From: JAUXEH01 sp965602945
Lineage (GTDB): Bacteria; Acidobacteriota; Aminicenantia; Aminicenantales; Aminicenantaceae
Direction of reading: 5' to 3'
Assembly (NCBI GenBank): GCA_965602945.1
Contig: CBFDBC010000064.1
Span: 1-16,056, forward strand
Length of the DNA stretch: 16,056 nt
Both the position numbers and the translations under genes were made by a program. The notes under the pieces are model-generated. The model was not told the DNA's origin and did not search any database. It saw nothing but the letters and a program-made list of their open reading frames with translations. Below are positions 1 to 7,095 of this stretch, in pieces (the stretch's first letter is position 1; the number at the start of each line of letters is the position of its first letter).

Positions 1-506
1 ATCGTGGCCGGGACGTCGTGATCCTCCAGGACCTGCCAGAAGGCCCGGCCTTTCCTCAGGTTGGTCATCTCCGGGCTGGACAGGGGGAGCTGGTATTTCC
101 CCAGGCTCAAGGTGCGGGCCGCACCCTGGATCCCGGTCGCGGAGAACTCCGGCATGTAGGAGAGCGGGTCGCGGTGCATGAAGTCGAAGATGCCGTGGCC
201 GCCGGGGTCCATGCCGGTGATGAAGTTGGACCAGGCCACCGGGCTTTGGGGCGGGTTGCCTGTCTGCAGGGGAACGAAGGTCCCTCCGTTCTGGTGGAGC
301 CGTGCCAGGGCCGGCAGTTCTCCCTGTTTCATCCATACACTCGCCAGGTGCGGATCCATGCCGTCGAATCCCAGGACAATCAGCTTTTTTTGCGTAGAGG
401 TCTGGCCCAGCACCCGTGTGACCAGGTCGGGGCCTCCTCCCAGGGCCGCGGCCGCACCGGTCGCCAGCCCCATCTTCATGAAATCGCGTCTGTTTATGCG
501 AGGCAT
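1..506 (-). CDS. Tat-exported alkaline-phosphatase-superfamily phosphodiesterase-like protein (partial, C-terminus off the left edge)
   Basis: Reading from the ATG at 506-504, 168 codons are open to the window edge, so the stop codon lies outside. The N-terminus has a twin-arginine motif (NRRDFMK, residues 5-11), an alanine/glycine-rich hydrophobic stretch to about residue 25 and then the mature domain, so Tat export is likely. The mature part matches type I phosphodiesterase/nucleotide pyrophosphatase enzymes: a metal-binding Asp48 in LGFDGM, Ser88 in SPVAWSNFITG as the likely nucleophile (by alignment with the Thr of NPP enzymes), and His104 in GGHGIFDF. It is clearly paralogous to the next gene (shared LGKY, LRKG and FW motifs after residue 135). 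AGGAAA upstream of 506 is a suitable ribosome binding site. It is the last gene of the trio seen here. The substrate is unknown; phosphodiester, phosphoglycerol or sulfate ester hydrolysis all fit the superfamily. Confidence 0.85.
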   Translation of the reverse strand, partial: MPRINRRDFMKMGLATGAAAALGGGPDLVTRVLGQTSTQKKLIVLGFDGMDPHLASVWMKQGELPALARLHQNGGTFVPLQTGNPPQSPVAWSNFITGMDPGGHGIFDFMHRDPLSYMPEFSATGIQGAARTLSLGKYQLPLSSPEMTNLRKGRAFWQVLEDHDVPAT

Positions 507-550
507 CGTTGTTTCCTATTTGATTCGGTTCTTCGATTTTCTCATCTTCT

Positions 551-559
551 ATTATACCA
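551..559 (-). promoter_or_regulatory. Extended -10 promoter element for the Tat-exported phosphodiesterase gene
   Basis: On the minus strand the sequence reads TGGTATAAT, a perfect TGn extended -10, starting 4 nt after the stop codon of the upstream gene and about 45 nt before the ATG at 506. No convincing -35 hexamer is visible, as is common for extended -10 promoters. It would let the last gene of the cluster be transcribed independently of the operon. This is inferred from consensus matching only. Confidence 0.4.
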
Positions 560-562
560 CGG

Positions 563-2752
563 TCAACGGCCCGCTCCCATATCCTGAGCTCCGGCCCGGG
601 CGCCCGAAGTCTCAGGCGTCTTTGGCTTCGCTTCGAAGCCTGCCGGATCGAACAGGGGACGGCCGTCCATATGACCGGGGATTTCCACTCCGAAGAGCGA
701 CAACGCGGATGGCGCGATGTCTACGATGGAGGGAGTCTGAGTGACAATGGGTTGGTTGCTGAAGAAAACGCCGGGCACCAGCTCCGGATCGATGCAGTGG
801 TCACCGCTCCATGCCTTGGTGTTGTCCTCGTAGACCTCGTCGTTGACTTTCCCGGTGACAGATCCCCAGGACACGCGATACCCTTCGTTGTAGCCTACGA
901 TGAAATCCGGGCAGTTGTCTTTGTAGGGCCCGGCAGGGATCTCGTCCTTGTCGTAAAGGCGGCGGATCGCGGTGTCGCCGGTCTGGCTGTCGGTGAGGCC
1001 GGTGAGCTTCTCCGTGAGTTCCGCCTTGAGTGCCCGGGTGTCTTCTCCCGGCTTGACGATGCCCTGGGCTTCGCGGCCCTCCTGGTTGATGTAGATGCCT
1101 CCCAGGCCCAATCCATAGGCTCTGGTGCGGCTCCAATCCACGCCCTGGAACCACTCGCCGCTCTGCGTCTTACCGTCTTTGAGAGCCAGGTAGCCGTTGA
1201 GATAGAGCCAGGAATTGAGGTTCACGCCCCGACAGAACTGCTTGAAGCCGTGGTCGGACATGACCACCAGAGCTGTCTTTTTACCCATACGGTCCATGAC
1301 AGTGCCCACCAGCTCATCCATACGGCCGTAGAGGTCTTCAATGACCTGGGCGCTCTTGGCCGTCGGGATCCCACAAGCCAGGGCCGGGTGTTCCCGGTCC
1401 AGGTAGCGGAAGAACATGTGCTGGATGCTGTCCGTGGTCTGAAACCAGCAGGCGATGACTCCCTTCTTGACCTTGTCCATGGCATTGAACAGCATGCCTT
1501 CCGATTCCCGGTGGTTGTCGTAGGAGAGCTTTATGAAGGAATCCTCGTCCAGGATGCCCTCGTTCAGAGCCCAGGTGTCGTCGGCCTCTCCCAGGGTCGT
1601 AAAACTGCCCAGGAGCTTTCCCAGGTAGACCGAGTAGGTGAAGGGGTGGGATATGGGCAAAGCGGGTTTTTCCGGATCGATGTTCAGGGGTGTCAGGTAC
1701 ATCTGGAAGCGGGGTGAGATCTCCGAGATGTAGAACCGGCAGATGGCCCGGATCTTCATTCCCAGGCCGGGGCGGAAGGTGATGCGGATCCAGCCGGAAA
1801 AGGTCTTTTCCTGCAGCTCGATCCTCTCACCTGATACCTCGATCACAGCCCGTTTCTTTTCCCTGTCCAGGGTGATGCTCACGGGAAGCCGCATCTCCTC
1901 CTCCTGTTTGAGGAGCGTGTTTTGGGGGCCGGAGATATATGTTTCTATGCGGTTGCCTGTGGCCGTCACCGGGACAATGACGCCCCCCTCATCCACCTCG
2001 GCCTTCCCGGCCTCGGAGGTGTAGAAGGAGAATGTGCCCTGGCTTCCCTTGAGGTCCGGGGCGCACATGCCTGAGATCAGGTGTCCCTTGAATTTCTCAG
2101 GCGGGAATGTGATGGGGATGCGAAGGATGGTGCTGAAAACTCCCGTGTCTCCCAGGATCTTCCAGAAAGGGATGCCCTTGCGCAGCCCGCGGATCACGGG
2201 TTTGGAGATAGGGATGCGGTATTTGCCCAGGGGCAGGTAACGCTTGGGAGTGCCGATCTGTGCCGAGGACAGGTCCGGCAGGTAGGTGTGGGGATTGCGG
2301 CTCAGGAAATCGAATATGTTGTGCTTGGCGGGGTGGGATCCGGTCATAAAAGACGACCAGGCCACTGGGGAAATGGCCGGTGTGGTGGTGCTCAGGCGGG
2401 CGTAGCTCCCGGTCTCTTTCAGCTTGGACAGGTTGGGAAGCTTGCCCTCGGCCATGAATTTCTCAACGAGCGTGGGCTCCATCCCGTCCAGTCCCACTAT
2501 GACCATTCGGTCGACCAGGCTGTTCTTGTAGGCCTTCTGTCCCTTGATCAGCCGGAAAAGAAAACGGAACGGCCAGGAGAGCAGGGAGAGGAGCGCGAGG
2601 AAGAACGTGAGGAACAGGACCAGGAACGAGGACAGGAAGGCGAAACCGGCGCCGGGTCCCACGTAGGCTTCAAGGGACACGGCCGTGCCCAGCCCCAGGA
2701 GCAGGGCTGCGGCGAGGACTCGGGGGCGTGGGCTGCGGTTGGGGTTTCTCAT
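563..2752 (-). CDS. Membrane-anchored alkaline-phosphatase-superfamily phosphodiesterase-like protein
   Basis: This protein has 729 residues. An N-terminal signal-like hydrophobic segment (about 11-28) is followed by a YVGPGAGF motif (30-37) and a long hydrophobic stretch (about 38-66, ending in a basic cluster). The catalytic domain is therefore membrane tethered, but which side it faces cannot be settled from sequence alone. Catalytic-domain residues visible are Asp89 (VGLDGM), Ser128 in SPVAWSSFMTG as probable nucleophile, Asp441 and His445 (TTDSIQHMF), Asp500-His501 (MSDHGF) and His652 (SGDHCID). That is a full two-metal set for the alkaline phosphatase superfamily. Residues about 240-330 form an insert between the two catalytic halves. 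The C-terminal tail is Pro/Lys/Ala-rich. The start overlaps the stop of the upstream gene as ATGA, implying translational coupling. Substrate not recognisable. Confidence 0.85.
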   Translation of the reverse strand: MRNPNRSPRPRVLAAALLLGLGTAVSLEAYVGPGAGFAFLSSFLVLFLTFFLALLSLLSWPFRFLFRLIKGQKAYKNSLVDRMVIVGLDGMEPTLVEKFMAEGKLPNLSKLKETGSYARLSTTTPAISPVAWSSFMTGSHPAKHNIFDFLSRNPHTYLPDLSSAQIGTPKRYLPLGKYRIPISKPVIRGLRKGIPFWKILGDTGVFSTILRIPITFPPEKFKGHLISGMCAPDLKGSQGTFSFYTSEAGKAEVDEGGVIVPVTATGNRIETYISGPQNTLLKQEEEMRLPVSITLDREKKRAVIEVSGERIELQEKTFSGWIRITFRPGLGMKIRAICRFYISEISPRFQMYLTPLNIDPEKPALPISHPFTYSVYLGKLLGSFTTLGEADDTWALNEGILDEDSFIKLSYDNHRESEGMLFNAMDKVKKGVIACWFQTTDSIQHMFFRYLDREHPALACGIPTAKSAQVIEDLYGRMDELVGTVMDRMGKKTALVVMSDHGFKQFCRGVNLNSWLYLNGYLALKDGKTQSGEWFQGVDWSRTRAYGLGLGGIYINQEGREAQGIVKPGEDTRALKAELTEKLTGLTDSQTGDTAIRRLYDKDEIPAGPYKDNCPDFIVGYNEGYRVSWGSVTGKVNDEVYEDNTKAWSGDHCIDPELVPGVFFSNQPIVTQTPSIVDIAPSALSLFGVEIPGHMDGRPLFDPAGFEAKPKTPETSGARAGAQDMGAGR

Positions 2753-4044
2753 TGGAAATTCCTCAGGATGATCTCGGCCAGATCGGATATCCGCAGGTTG
2801 GTGCCGTGATCCCGGGACGCCCAGAAGAAGGCGTCGTCATAGGTGTGCATCCCCTGCAGGCTGGTGCGGCCGAAAACCTCCTTCTTCTTCACAGAGCCCT
2901 TCATGTCGAATCCGGGATGGCCCAGCACGATGAGGTCCGGGCCGGAAGAGACGAGTGGACCCGAATACACGGCTTCGGTATCGAAAACCTCCTGGACCAC
3001 TGGCTCTCCTTCGAAGGCAAGTCCCTCGAGCCGGGTCTTGAGCTCCTGTTTGAGCTCGGCCTTCTGTGCGCCCGGGACACTCCCGTTCGGGTACCTATCC
3101 GATGTATGCAGGTAGATCCGGTTGGGATCCATGGCAAAGGCCCGACTTGCCGGTCCAATGGACTCGATGCCTTTGGGCTCCGGTGTTGAAAAACTCAGGT
3201 AGCCTGCCTGTTCCAGCCAGGCGTTGAGATAGACCTCCTGCCGGATCCCGGTGAACCCATGGTCGGAGAGCAGGTAGAGCCCTTCGCGGGAGCCCGTCAG
3301 CTTCTCGAAAGCCTCTGAGATGCGCCCCACCAGCCCGTCTATGCGATGGTAGTAATCCAGGAACCTCAGGTGGTGGGGGTGGCCGGGATCGGCAAGGGCA
3401 TCCCAGAGGAAGTGCTGGAGCCGGTCCGTGCCCGTGATGACGAACTCGAAAAAATCCCAGTCATCTGCCCAGAGCATCTCCCAGGCTTTCTCCCGCCCGA
3501 CGAGTGTCCTGTCCAGTTCCTTCCACAGGAACTCATGATCCTCCCTGGCCCGGAATGTGTCGATGTCTATCTCGTAGCCGATATTCTCGAGGCGAGGCTT
3601 GAGCGAGAGGGGGTAGACGGCCTTGGACATCTCGATGGCCACGAAACCGGAGATCAAGGTTCCCTCGATCCGGCGTGCCGGGTAGGTGGAGGGTTGGTTG
3701 ACGATGACGCTTTTTTTCTTGGTTTTACCCAGGCGGTCCCAGAGAGTATCCGCCTTGACATCGTTGAAGTTGGGGAAGCGAAGGTCATAGGTCCCGCTTT
3801 TGAGATCCGTAAAGCCGAAGATCCCATGGGAGCCGGAGTTGGTCCCCGTCATGAAATCCGTCCAGCTGACCGAGGATATCTCGGGCAGGCTGGCCTTCAT
3901 CCGGTGAAGATTCCCCGCAGGGATCAGTTCCTTGAAGTGGGGCATGACCCCTTTGGCGGACAGGTCCTGCAGCAGCGAGTGGGGGACACCGTCCAGCCCG
4001 ATGACACAGACGCGGTTCTTCTTTTTTCGTGAGAATATACTCAT
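2749..4044 (-). CDS. Alkaline-phosphatase-superfamily phosphodiesterase-like protein without export signal
   Basis: This protein has 431 residues and begins with a short basic N-terminus (SRKKKNR) and no signal peptide or membrane segment, so it is predicted cytoplasmic. Motifs in order: Asp18 (IGLDGV), Ser57 within ISSVSWTDFMTG at the nucleophile position, His73 (GSHGIF), Asp207 and His211 (TGTDRLQHF), Asp261-His262 (LSDHGF) and His400 (GMHTYDDAFF). All expected metal ligands are present. It is shorter than its downstream paralog because it lacks the membrane anchor and the central insert. It is first in the operon, has AGGGA about 8 nt before the ATG and two promoters upstream, and overlaps the next gene by 4 bp. 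Type I phosphodiesterase/nucleotide pyrophosphatase is the best family call. Relatives also include cofactor-independent phosphoglycerate mutases, but the sequence is not one. Confidence 0.85.
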   Translation of the reverse strand: MSIFSRKKKNRVCVIGLDGVPHSLLQDLSAKGVMPHFKELIPAGNLHRMKASLPEISSVSWTDFMTGTNSGSHGIFGFTDLKSGTYDLRFPNFNDVKADTLWDRLGKTKKKSVIVNQPSTYPARRIEGTLISGFVAIEMSKAVYPLSLKPRLENIGYEIDIDTFRAREDHEFLWKELDRTLVGREKAWEMLWADDWDFFEFVITGTDRLQHFLWDALADPGHPHHLRFLDYYHRIDGLVGRISEAFEKLTGSREGLYLLSDHGFTGIRQEVYLNAWLEQAGYLSFSTPEPKGIESIGPASRAFAMDPNRIYLHTSDRYPNGSVPGAQKAELKQELKTRLEGLAFEGEPVVQEVFDTEAVYSGPLVSSGPDLIVLGHPGFDMKGSVKKKEVFGRTSLQGMHTYDDAFFWASRDHGTNLRISDLAEIILRNFQ

Positions 4045-4072
4045 GGATTTTCCCTGGTTTCTAAAAGCATCT

Positions 4073-4100
4073 ATTATATGGACTCACCCCGGAAAGTCAA
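4073..4100 (-). promoter_or_regulatory. Proximal sigma70-like promoter of the phosphodiesterase operon
   Basis: Minus strand: -35 TTGACT (4100-4095), 16-nt spacer, -10 TATAAT (4078-4073). The -10 is perfect and the -35 matches 5/6. Transcription would start near 4066, giving a leader of roughly 20 nt before the ATG at 4044. It sits between the stop of the acyl-CoA synthetase gene (4208) and the operon, so the trio need not depend on read-through. Confidence 0.65.
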
Positions 4101-4131
4101 TTTCAGGAGAACGTCAAGATGAGCTCTAGAG

Positions 4132-4160
4132 ATTATATGATTGTTGATGTGTTCTGTCTA
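4132..4160 (-). promoter_or_regulatory. Distal sigma70-like promoter of the phosphodiesterase operon
   Basis: Minus strand: -35 TAGACA (4160-4155), 17-nt spacer, -10 TATAAT (4137-4132). This is a second near-consensus promoter about 60 bp upstream of the proximal one and pointing the same way. An imperfect dyad (4161-4176, TTGG and CCAA arms) abuts its -35 and could be a regulator site or the end of the acyl-CoA synthetase transcript; no U-tract follows it. Confidence 0.5.
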
Positions 4161-4207
4161 TTGGACCTTAGGCCAATATGTAGGGCTGCCCGGCACGGAG
4201 GCTCGGA

Positions 4208-6340
4208 TCAGCTGGAAGGCTCGGGCGTAAGTATGATGCGGGCATCCACGATCATGCAGCCTTTGCCTTTCTCGAAAACCAGCATGGGATTGATGTCCAG
4301 CTCCTGGATCTCGTCGCAGTCCGTAACGAGTTGAGACAGCCGCTTGAGACAGTCCTCTACCGCCCCGGTGTCATAGGGAGGTTCGCCTCGGAAGCCCTCC
4401 AGGATGGTGTGGGCCTTGGTGCGTTTGATCATCATCTCGGCGGCCAGTTCCCGGATCGGAGCCAGCCGGAACGTCACATCCTGCAGGGCCTCCACATAGA
4501 TCCCGCCCAGGCCGAACATCAGGATCGGCCCGAACTGGGGGTCGCGGTTCATCCCCAGGATGACTTCTTTCCCCGACGGCGCCATGGGTTCCACCAGGAT
4601 GCCCGTGATGCGGGCATCCGGTTTACGGGAGCGCACGTTCTTGAGGATCTCGGTGTAGGCCCGGCGGACCTCGCTGACGTTCTTGAGATCGAGTTTGACT
4701 CCCCCGAAATCGAACTTGTGGATGACGTCCTGGGAGGCGATCTTCAACACGACGGGGAATCCGATGCGGGCCGCCGCCTGGGCCGCCTGGTCCGCTGTCT
4801 TCGCCAGCGAATTGGGGATAACGGGGAAGCCGTAGGCACGCATGACCTCGTAGGCTTCGTGTTCCAGCAGAAACGTCCGATCCTGGCTGCGGACGGTTTC
4901 GAAGACAGCCTTCGCTTTGGCTTTGTTGGCCTTGTATTTTTTTATCCCGGTCGGGGGACGCTCAAGCCAGCGCGTGAAACGCGTCATCTCCGCTAGAACC
5001 CGTGCGGCCGACTCAGGAAATCGGTATGTGGGAATCCCATGCGTCTCCAGGATCTCGATCCCGCGGGACACGTCGTATACCCCCAGGAAGCAGCAGACCA
5101 CGGGCTTCTTGTGTTTCCGGGTGCTGTTTATTATGGAACGGGCGATCTTTTCCACCTTGGTGAAGGCGGTCGGTGTGAGGATGACGATTGAAGAGTATAC
5201 CTGGGTGTTCTTGAGTATGGCATCCAGGCTCGCCTCGTACTGTTCCGCCTGGGCCTCGGCGATGAGGTCGATGGGATTGTTGAGGCTTATGGTCTCGGAC
5301 AGGAAGCTGCGAAGATCCTTTTTGACAGAAGGCGGAAAGGGATTCACCAACAGGCCGTTGTTGATGCAGGCATCCGTGGCAAGGATGCCGGGGCCTCCGG
5401 AGTTGGTGACTATCGCCACATTGTTCCCCTTGGGCCGGGGTTGGCTGGAGAAGGCCTTGACGTAGTCCGAGATCTCTTCGAGTGTATTCCCGCGGATGAC
5501 GCCGCTCTGTTCGAAAATGGCGTCATAGACTTTGTCCGAGCCGGCCAGCGAACCGGTGTGGGACGAGGCTGCTCGGGCACCGGTCAGGGTGCGGCCGGCC
5601 TTAAGAGCGATGATGGGTTTGGGGTTTTGGGGATGGCTCGTGATGCTGCGGGCGATGGACATGAACTCCCGGCCGTCGACCAGGTCCTCCAGGTACATGA
5701 GGATGACATCCGTCTTGGGGTCGTCCTTGAGGTAGAGCAGGAGCTCGTTCTCGTTGAGCCCGGCCTTGTTTCCCATGCTGATGAACTTGGAGAACCCGAT
5801 ATTCGATTCCTTGGCATAATCGAGCACGACCACGCACAGGGCGCCGCTCTGGGAGATGAAGGCGATATTGCCCTCCTCGGGCATCTGTGTCCCGAAAGTT
5901 GCATTCAGGGAGGATCTGGGATCGGCATTGATCACTCCCAGGCAGTTCGGCCCGACCAGCGCGATACTGTGTCTCTCGAGGGTTGCACGCACCTGTTTTT
6001 CCAGCTCGATTCCGGTGCCGCCGACTTCCTTGAAGCCTGCGGAGATGATGATGGCTCCTTTGATGGCCTTCTTGCCGCACTCCTCCAGGACTTCTGGGAC
6101 CAGGGGGGCGGGTACCAGGATGACCGCCAGGTCCACCACATCGGGGATCTCGATGACATTGGGGTAGCACCTGATGCCCAGGACCCCGCGTGCCTTGGGA
6201 TTGACGGGGTAGACCACGCCCTGGAAGCGGCTGTCGATCAGGTTGGCCAGCAGGGAATGCCCCACGCTGCCCGGGTGCCGGGAGGCTCCCACCACGGCGA
6301 TGGATTTGGGGTAGAATATGGAATCCATTCGATCTTTCAT
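4208..6340 (-). CDS. ADP-forming acetate/acyl-CoA ligase, fused alpha-beta
   Basis: This 710-residue protein catalyses acyl-CoA + ADP + Pi to acid + CoA + ATP (reversible), a substrate-level ATP-yielding step in anaerobes. Domains: CoA-binding Rossmann domain (about 6-130, with VVGAS at 17-21 and VGPNCLGV at 129-136), succinyl-CoA-ligase-like domains (about 150-450, with ISQSGAL at 163-169), the phosphohistidine His261 in SSHTGSLAG, then an ATP-grasp domain (about 475-700, with IHKFDFGGV at 540-548, GLGGIYVE at 610-617 and ELDINPM at 680-686). The alpha-then-beta order in one chain is typical of acetate-CoA ligase (ADP-forming) and of Pat/AcsD-like proteins; no acetyltransferase domain is attached. 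The start at 6340 is chosen because the CoA-binding fold begins there and AGGA sits 7 nt upstream; the frame stays open upstream without family similarity. The acyl substrate cannot be assigned from sequence. Confidence 0.92.
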   Translation of the reverse strand: MKDRMDSIFYPKSIAVVGASRHPGSVGHSLLANLIDSRFQGVVYPVNPKARGVLGIRCYPNVIEIPDVVDLAVILVPAPLVPEVLEECGKKAIKGAIIISAGFKEVGGTGIELEKQVRATLERHSIALVGPNCLGVINADPRSSLNATFGTQMPEEGNIAFISQSGALCVVVLDYAKESNIGFSKFISMGNKAGLNENELLLYLKDDPKTDVILMYLEDLVDGREFMSIARSITSHPQNPKPIIALKAGRTLTGARAASSHTGSLAGSDKVYDAIFEQSGVIRGNTLEEISDYVKAFSSQPRPKGNNVAIVTNSGGPGILATDACINNGLLVNPFPPSVKKDLRSFLSETISLNNPIDLIAEAQAEQYEASLDAILKNTQVYSSIVILTPTAFTKVEKIARSIINSTRKHKKPVVCCFLGVYDVSRGIEILETHGIPTYRFPESAARVLAEMTRFTRWLERPPTGIKKYKANKAKAKAVFETVRSQDRTFLLEHEAYEVMRAYGFPVIPNSLAKTADQAAQAAARIGFPVVLKIASQDVIHKFDFGGVKLDLKNVSEVRRAYTEILKNVRSRKPDARITGILVEPMAPSGKEVILGMNRDPQFGPILMFGLGGIYVEALQDVTFRLAPIRELAAEMMIKRTKAHTILEGFRGEPPYDTGAVEDCLKRLSQLVTDCDEIQELDINPMLVFEKGKGCMIVDARIILTPEPSS

Positions 6341-6347
6341 TGCATTG

Positions 6348-6351
6348 TCCT
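6348..6351 (-). promoter_or_regulatory. Ribosome binding site fixing the acyl-CoA synthetase start
   Basis: AGGA on the minus strand, 7 nt before the ATG at 6340. The reading frame remains open for another 193 codons upstream, so this site and the family N-terminus decide the start. Confidence 0.6.
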
Positions 6352-6385
6352 GAAAAGTCCGGATTTTTTTTGAGGCACGATGTAG

Positions 6386-6414
6386 AGGATACAGAAATTT
6401 CTCGCAAAACTCAA
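6386..6414 (-). promoter_or_regulatory. Candidate promoter for the acyl-CoA synthetase gene
   Basis: Minus strand TTGAGT (6414-6409), 17-nt spacer, TATCCT (6391-6386). Each hexamer matches 4/6 of the sigma70 consensus. The expected transcript start near 6379 lies 40 nt before the ATG at 6340. A moderate match, supported mainly by position in the divergent intergenic region. Confidence 0.35.
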
Positions 6415-6431
6415 AGAAACCCGCCTCACTT

Positions 6432-6452
6432 GACTTCTGCCGGAAAGAAGTC
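6432..6452. promoter_or_regulatory. Inverted repeat between divergent promoters, possible operator
   Basis: Perfect 7-bp arms GACTTCT (6432-6438) and AGAAGTC (6446-6452) separated by 7 nt. It lies between the candidate promoters of the acyl-CoA synthetase (minus) and thioredoxin (plus) genes, a typical position for a dimeric regulator. No regulator gene is next to it, so no protein can be proposed. Confidence 0.3.
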
Positions 6453-6484
6453 GGAGTTATGCGCAGCCAATTTTGGGGACCGGC

Positions 6485-6513
6485 TTGTGCAGGAAAACCC
6501 TGTGTGCTATATT
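6485..6513 (+). promoter_or_regulatory. Extended -10 promoter for the thioredoxin gene
   Basis: TTGTGC (6485-6490), 17-nt spacer and TATATT (6508-6513), preceded by TGC to give an extended -10. The start site near 6520 leaves a leader of about 40 nt containing GAAGGAAAG (6538-6546). It places the upstream in-frame ATG at 6473 outside the transcript, which supports the ATG at 6560. Confidence 0.45.
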
Positions 6514-6559
6514 TCAGCCGTGTCTGAGGGAAGAATTCGAAGGAAAGACGGTATGCAGG

Positions 6560-6997
6560 ATGAGTGAAAAGGTCAAGGTTTCCTGCCTCGGATGTGGGAC
6601 CACCAACTATTTTCCTCTGGACGCACATGGCAAGTCGATCGTCTGCGGGAAGTGCAAGCGGCCGCTCCCTGAACCGGGCCGGATCCTTGAGCCGCTCCCG
6701 GGAATGACTCATGAGCTTTTCCGGAATTCGGCGATCCCCGTCCTGGTCGAGTTTTACTCGCAAAGCTGCGCCCACTGCGTCGGCATGGAGCCGGTACTGG
6801 GCGGAGTGGCGGAACGGAACAAGGGCGGACTCATGGTCGTCAAAATGTCCCTGGACCGGCATCCCGAGATGGGAGCCTCCTTCGGGATCACGGGAGTCCC
6901 CACCTTTCTGGTCATACACAAGGGAACCGAACGGGGCCGCGTGTCAGGTGCTCTGCCGGAGGAGGATTTCGTTTCCTGGTTGGCCAAACTCATCTGA
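6560..6997 (+). CDS. Zinc-ribbon thioredoxin-like protein (TrxC-type) with CAHC active site
   Basis: This 145-residue protein has an N-terminal four-cysteine zinc ribbon (Cys9, Cys12, Cys29, Cys32; CLGC and CGKC) followed by a thioredoxin fold (about 48-145). That is the two-part layout of thioredoxin 2 (TrxC). The redox motif is Cys70-Ala-His-Cys73 after VEFYSQS, not the usual WCGPC; the aromatic residue before it is replaced by serine. The cis-proline is Pro114 in GVPTFLV. CxHC motifs are more typical of oxidising DsbA-type proteins, so the redox potential may be higher than in a normal thioredoxin (inference). No signal peptide is present, so it should be cytoplasmic. The start at 6560 is chosen because the zinc ribbon begins there and the candidate promoter is at 6485-6513. 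Confidence 0.85.
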   Translation: MSEKVKVSCLGCGTTNYFPLDAHGKSIVCGKCKRPLPEPGRILEPLPGMTHELFRNSAIPVLVEFYSQSCAHCVGMEPVLGGVAERNKGGLMVVKMSLDRHPEMGASFGITGVPTFLVIHKGTERGRVSGALPEEDFVSWLAKLI

Positions 6998-7080
6998 GAA
7001 CCTGGATTTGGCATGAGACGGAGCAGACGTTGTGAGGTCGGCTCACCAGAAGAGGATCGACATCACGAATACTAAGGATT

Positions 7081-7090
7081 AAGGAGGAGG
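7081..7090 (+). promoter_or_regulatory. Very strong ribosome binding site of the DUF362 gene
   Basis: AAGGAGGAGG contains a full match to the anti-Shine-Dalgarno core, 5 nt before the ATG at 7096. It is the strongest site in the window and points to high translation of the DUF362 protein. Confidence 0.7.
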
Positions 7091-7095
7091 AGATA

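Noticed and set aside
1..506. Apparent loss of the nucleophile in the Tat-exported phosphodiesterase, which has GNP where the paralog has TTP.
   Set aside because: Counting back from the conserved TG pair, as in NPP enzymes, aligns the nucleophile with the Ser of SPVAW, and all three paralogs keep that serine.
671..6373. Long plus-strand open frames opposite the phosphodiesterase and acyl-CoA synthetase genes (for example 671-1717, 2081-2809, 5441-6373).
   Set aside because: They are high-G+C antisense shadows with no recognisable domains, opposite genes with clear catalytic motifs.
6473..6559. Longer start for the thioredoxin at 6473.
   Set aside because: It would lie upstream of the extended -10 at 6508-6513, and the zinc ribbon begins right after the ATG at 6560.
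6341..6919. N-terminal extension of 193 residues on the acyl-CoA synthetase.
   Set aside because: The extension has no family similarity and runs through the divergent promoter region and the thioredoxin gene on the other strand. A ribosome binding site and the family N-terminus fit the start at 6340.
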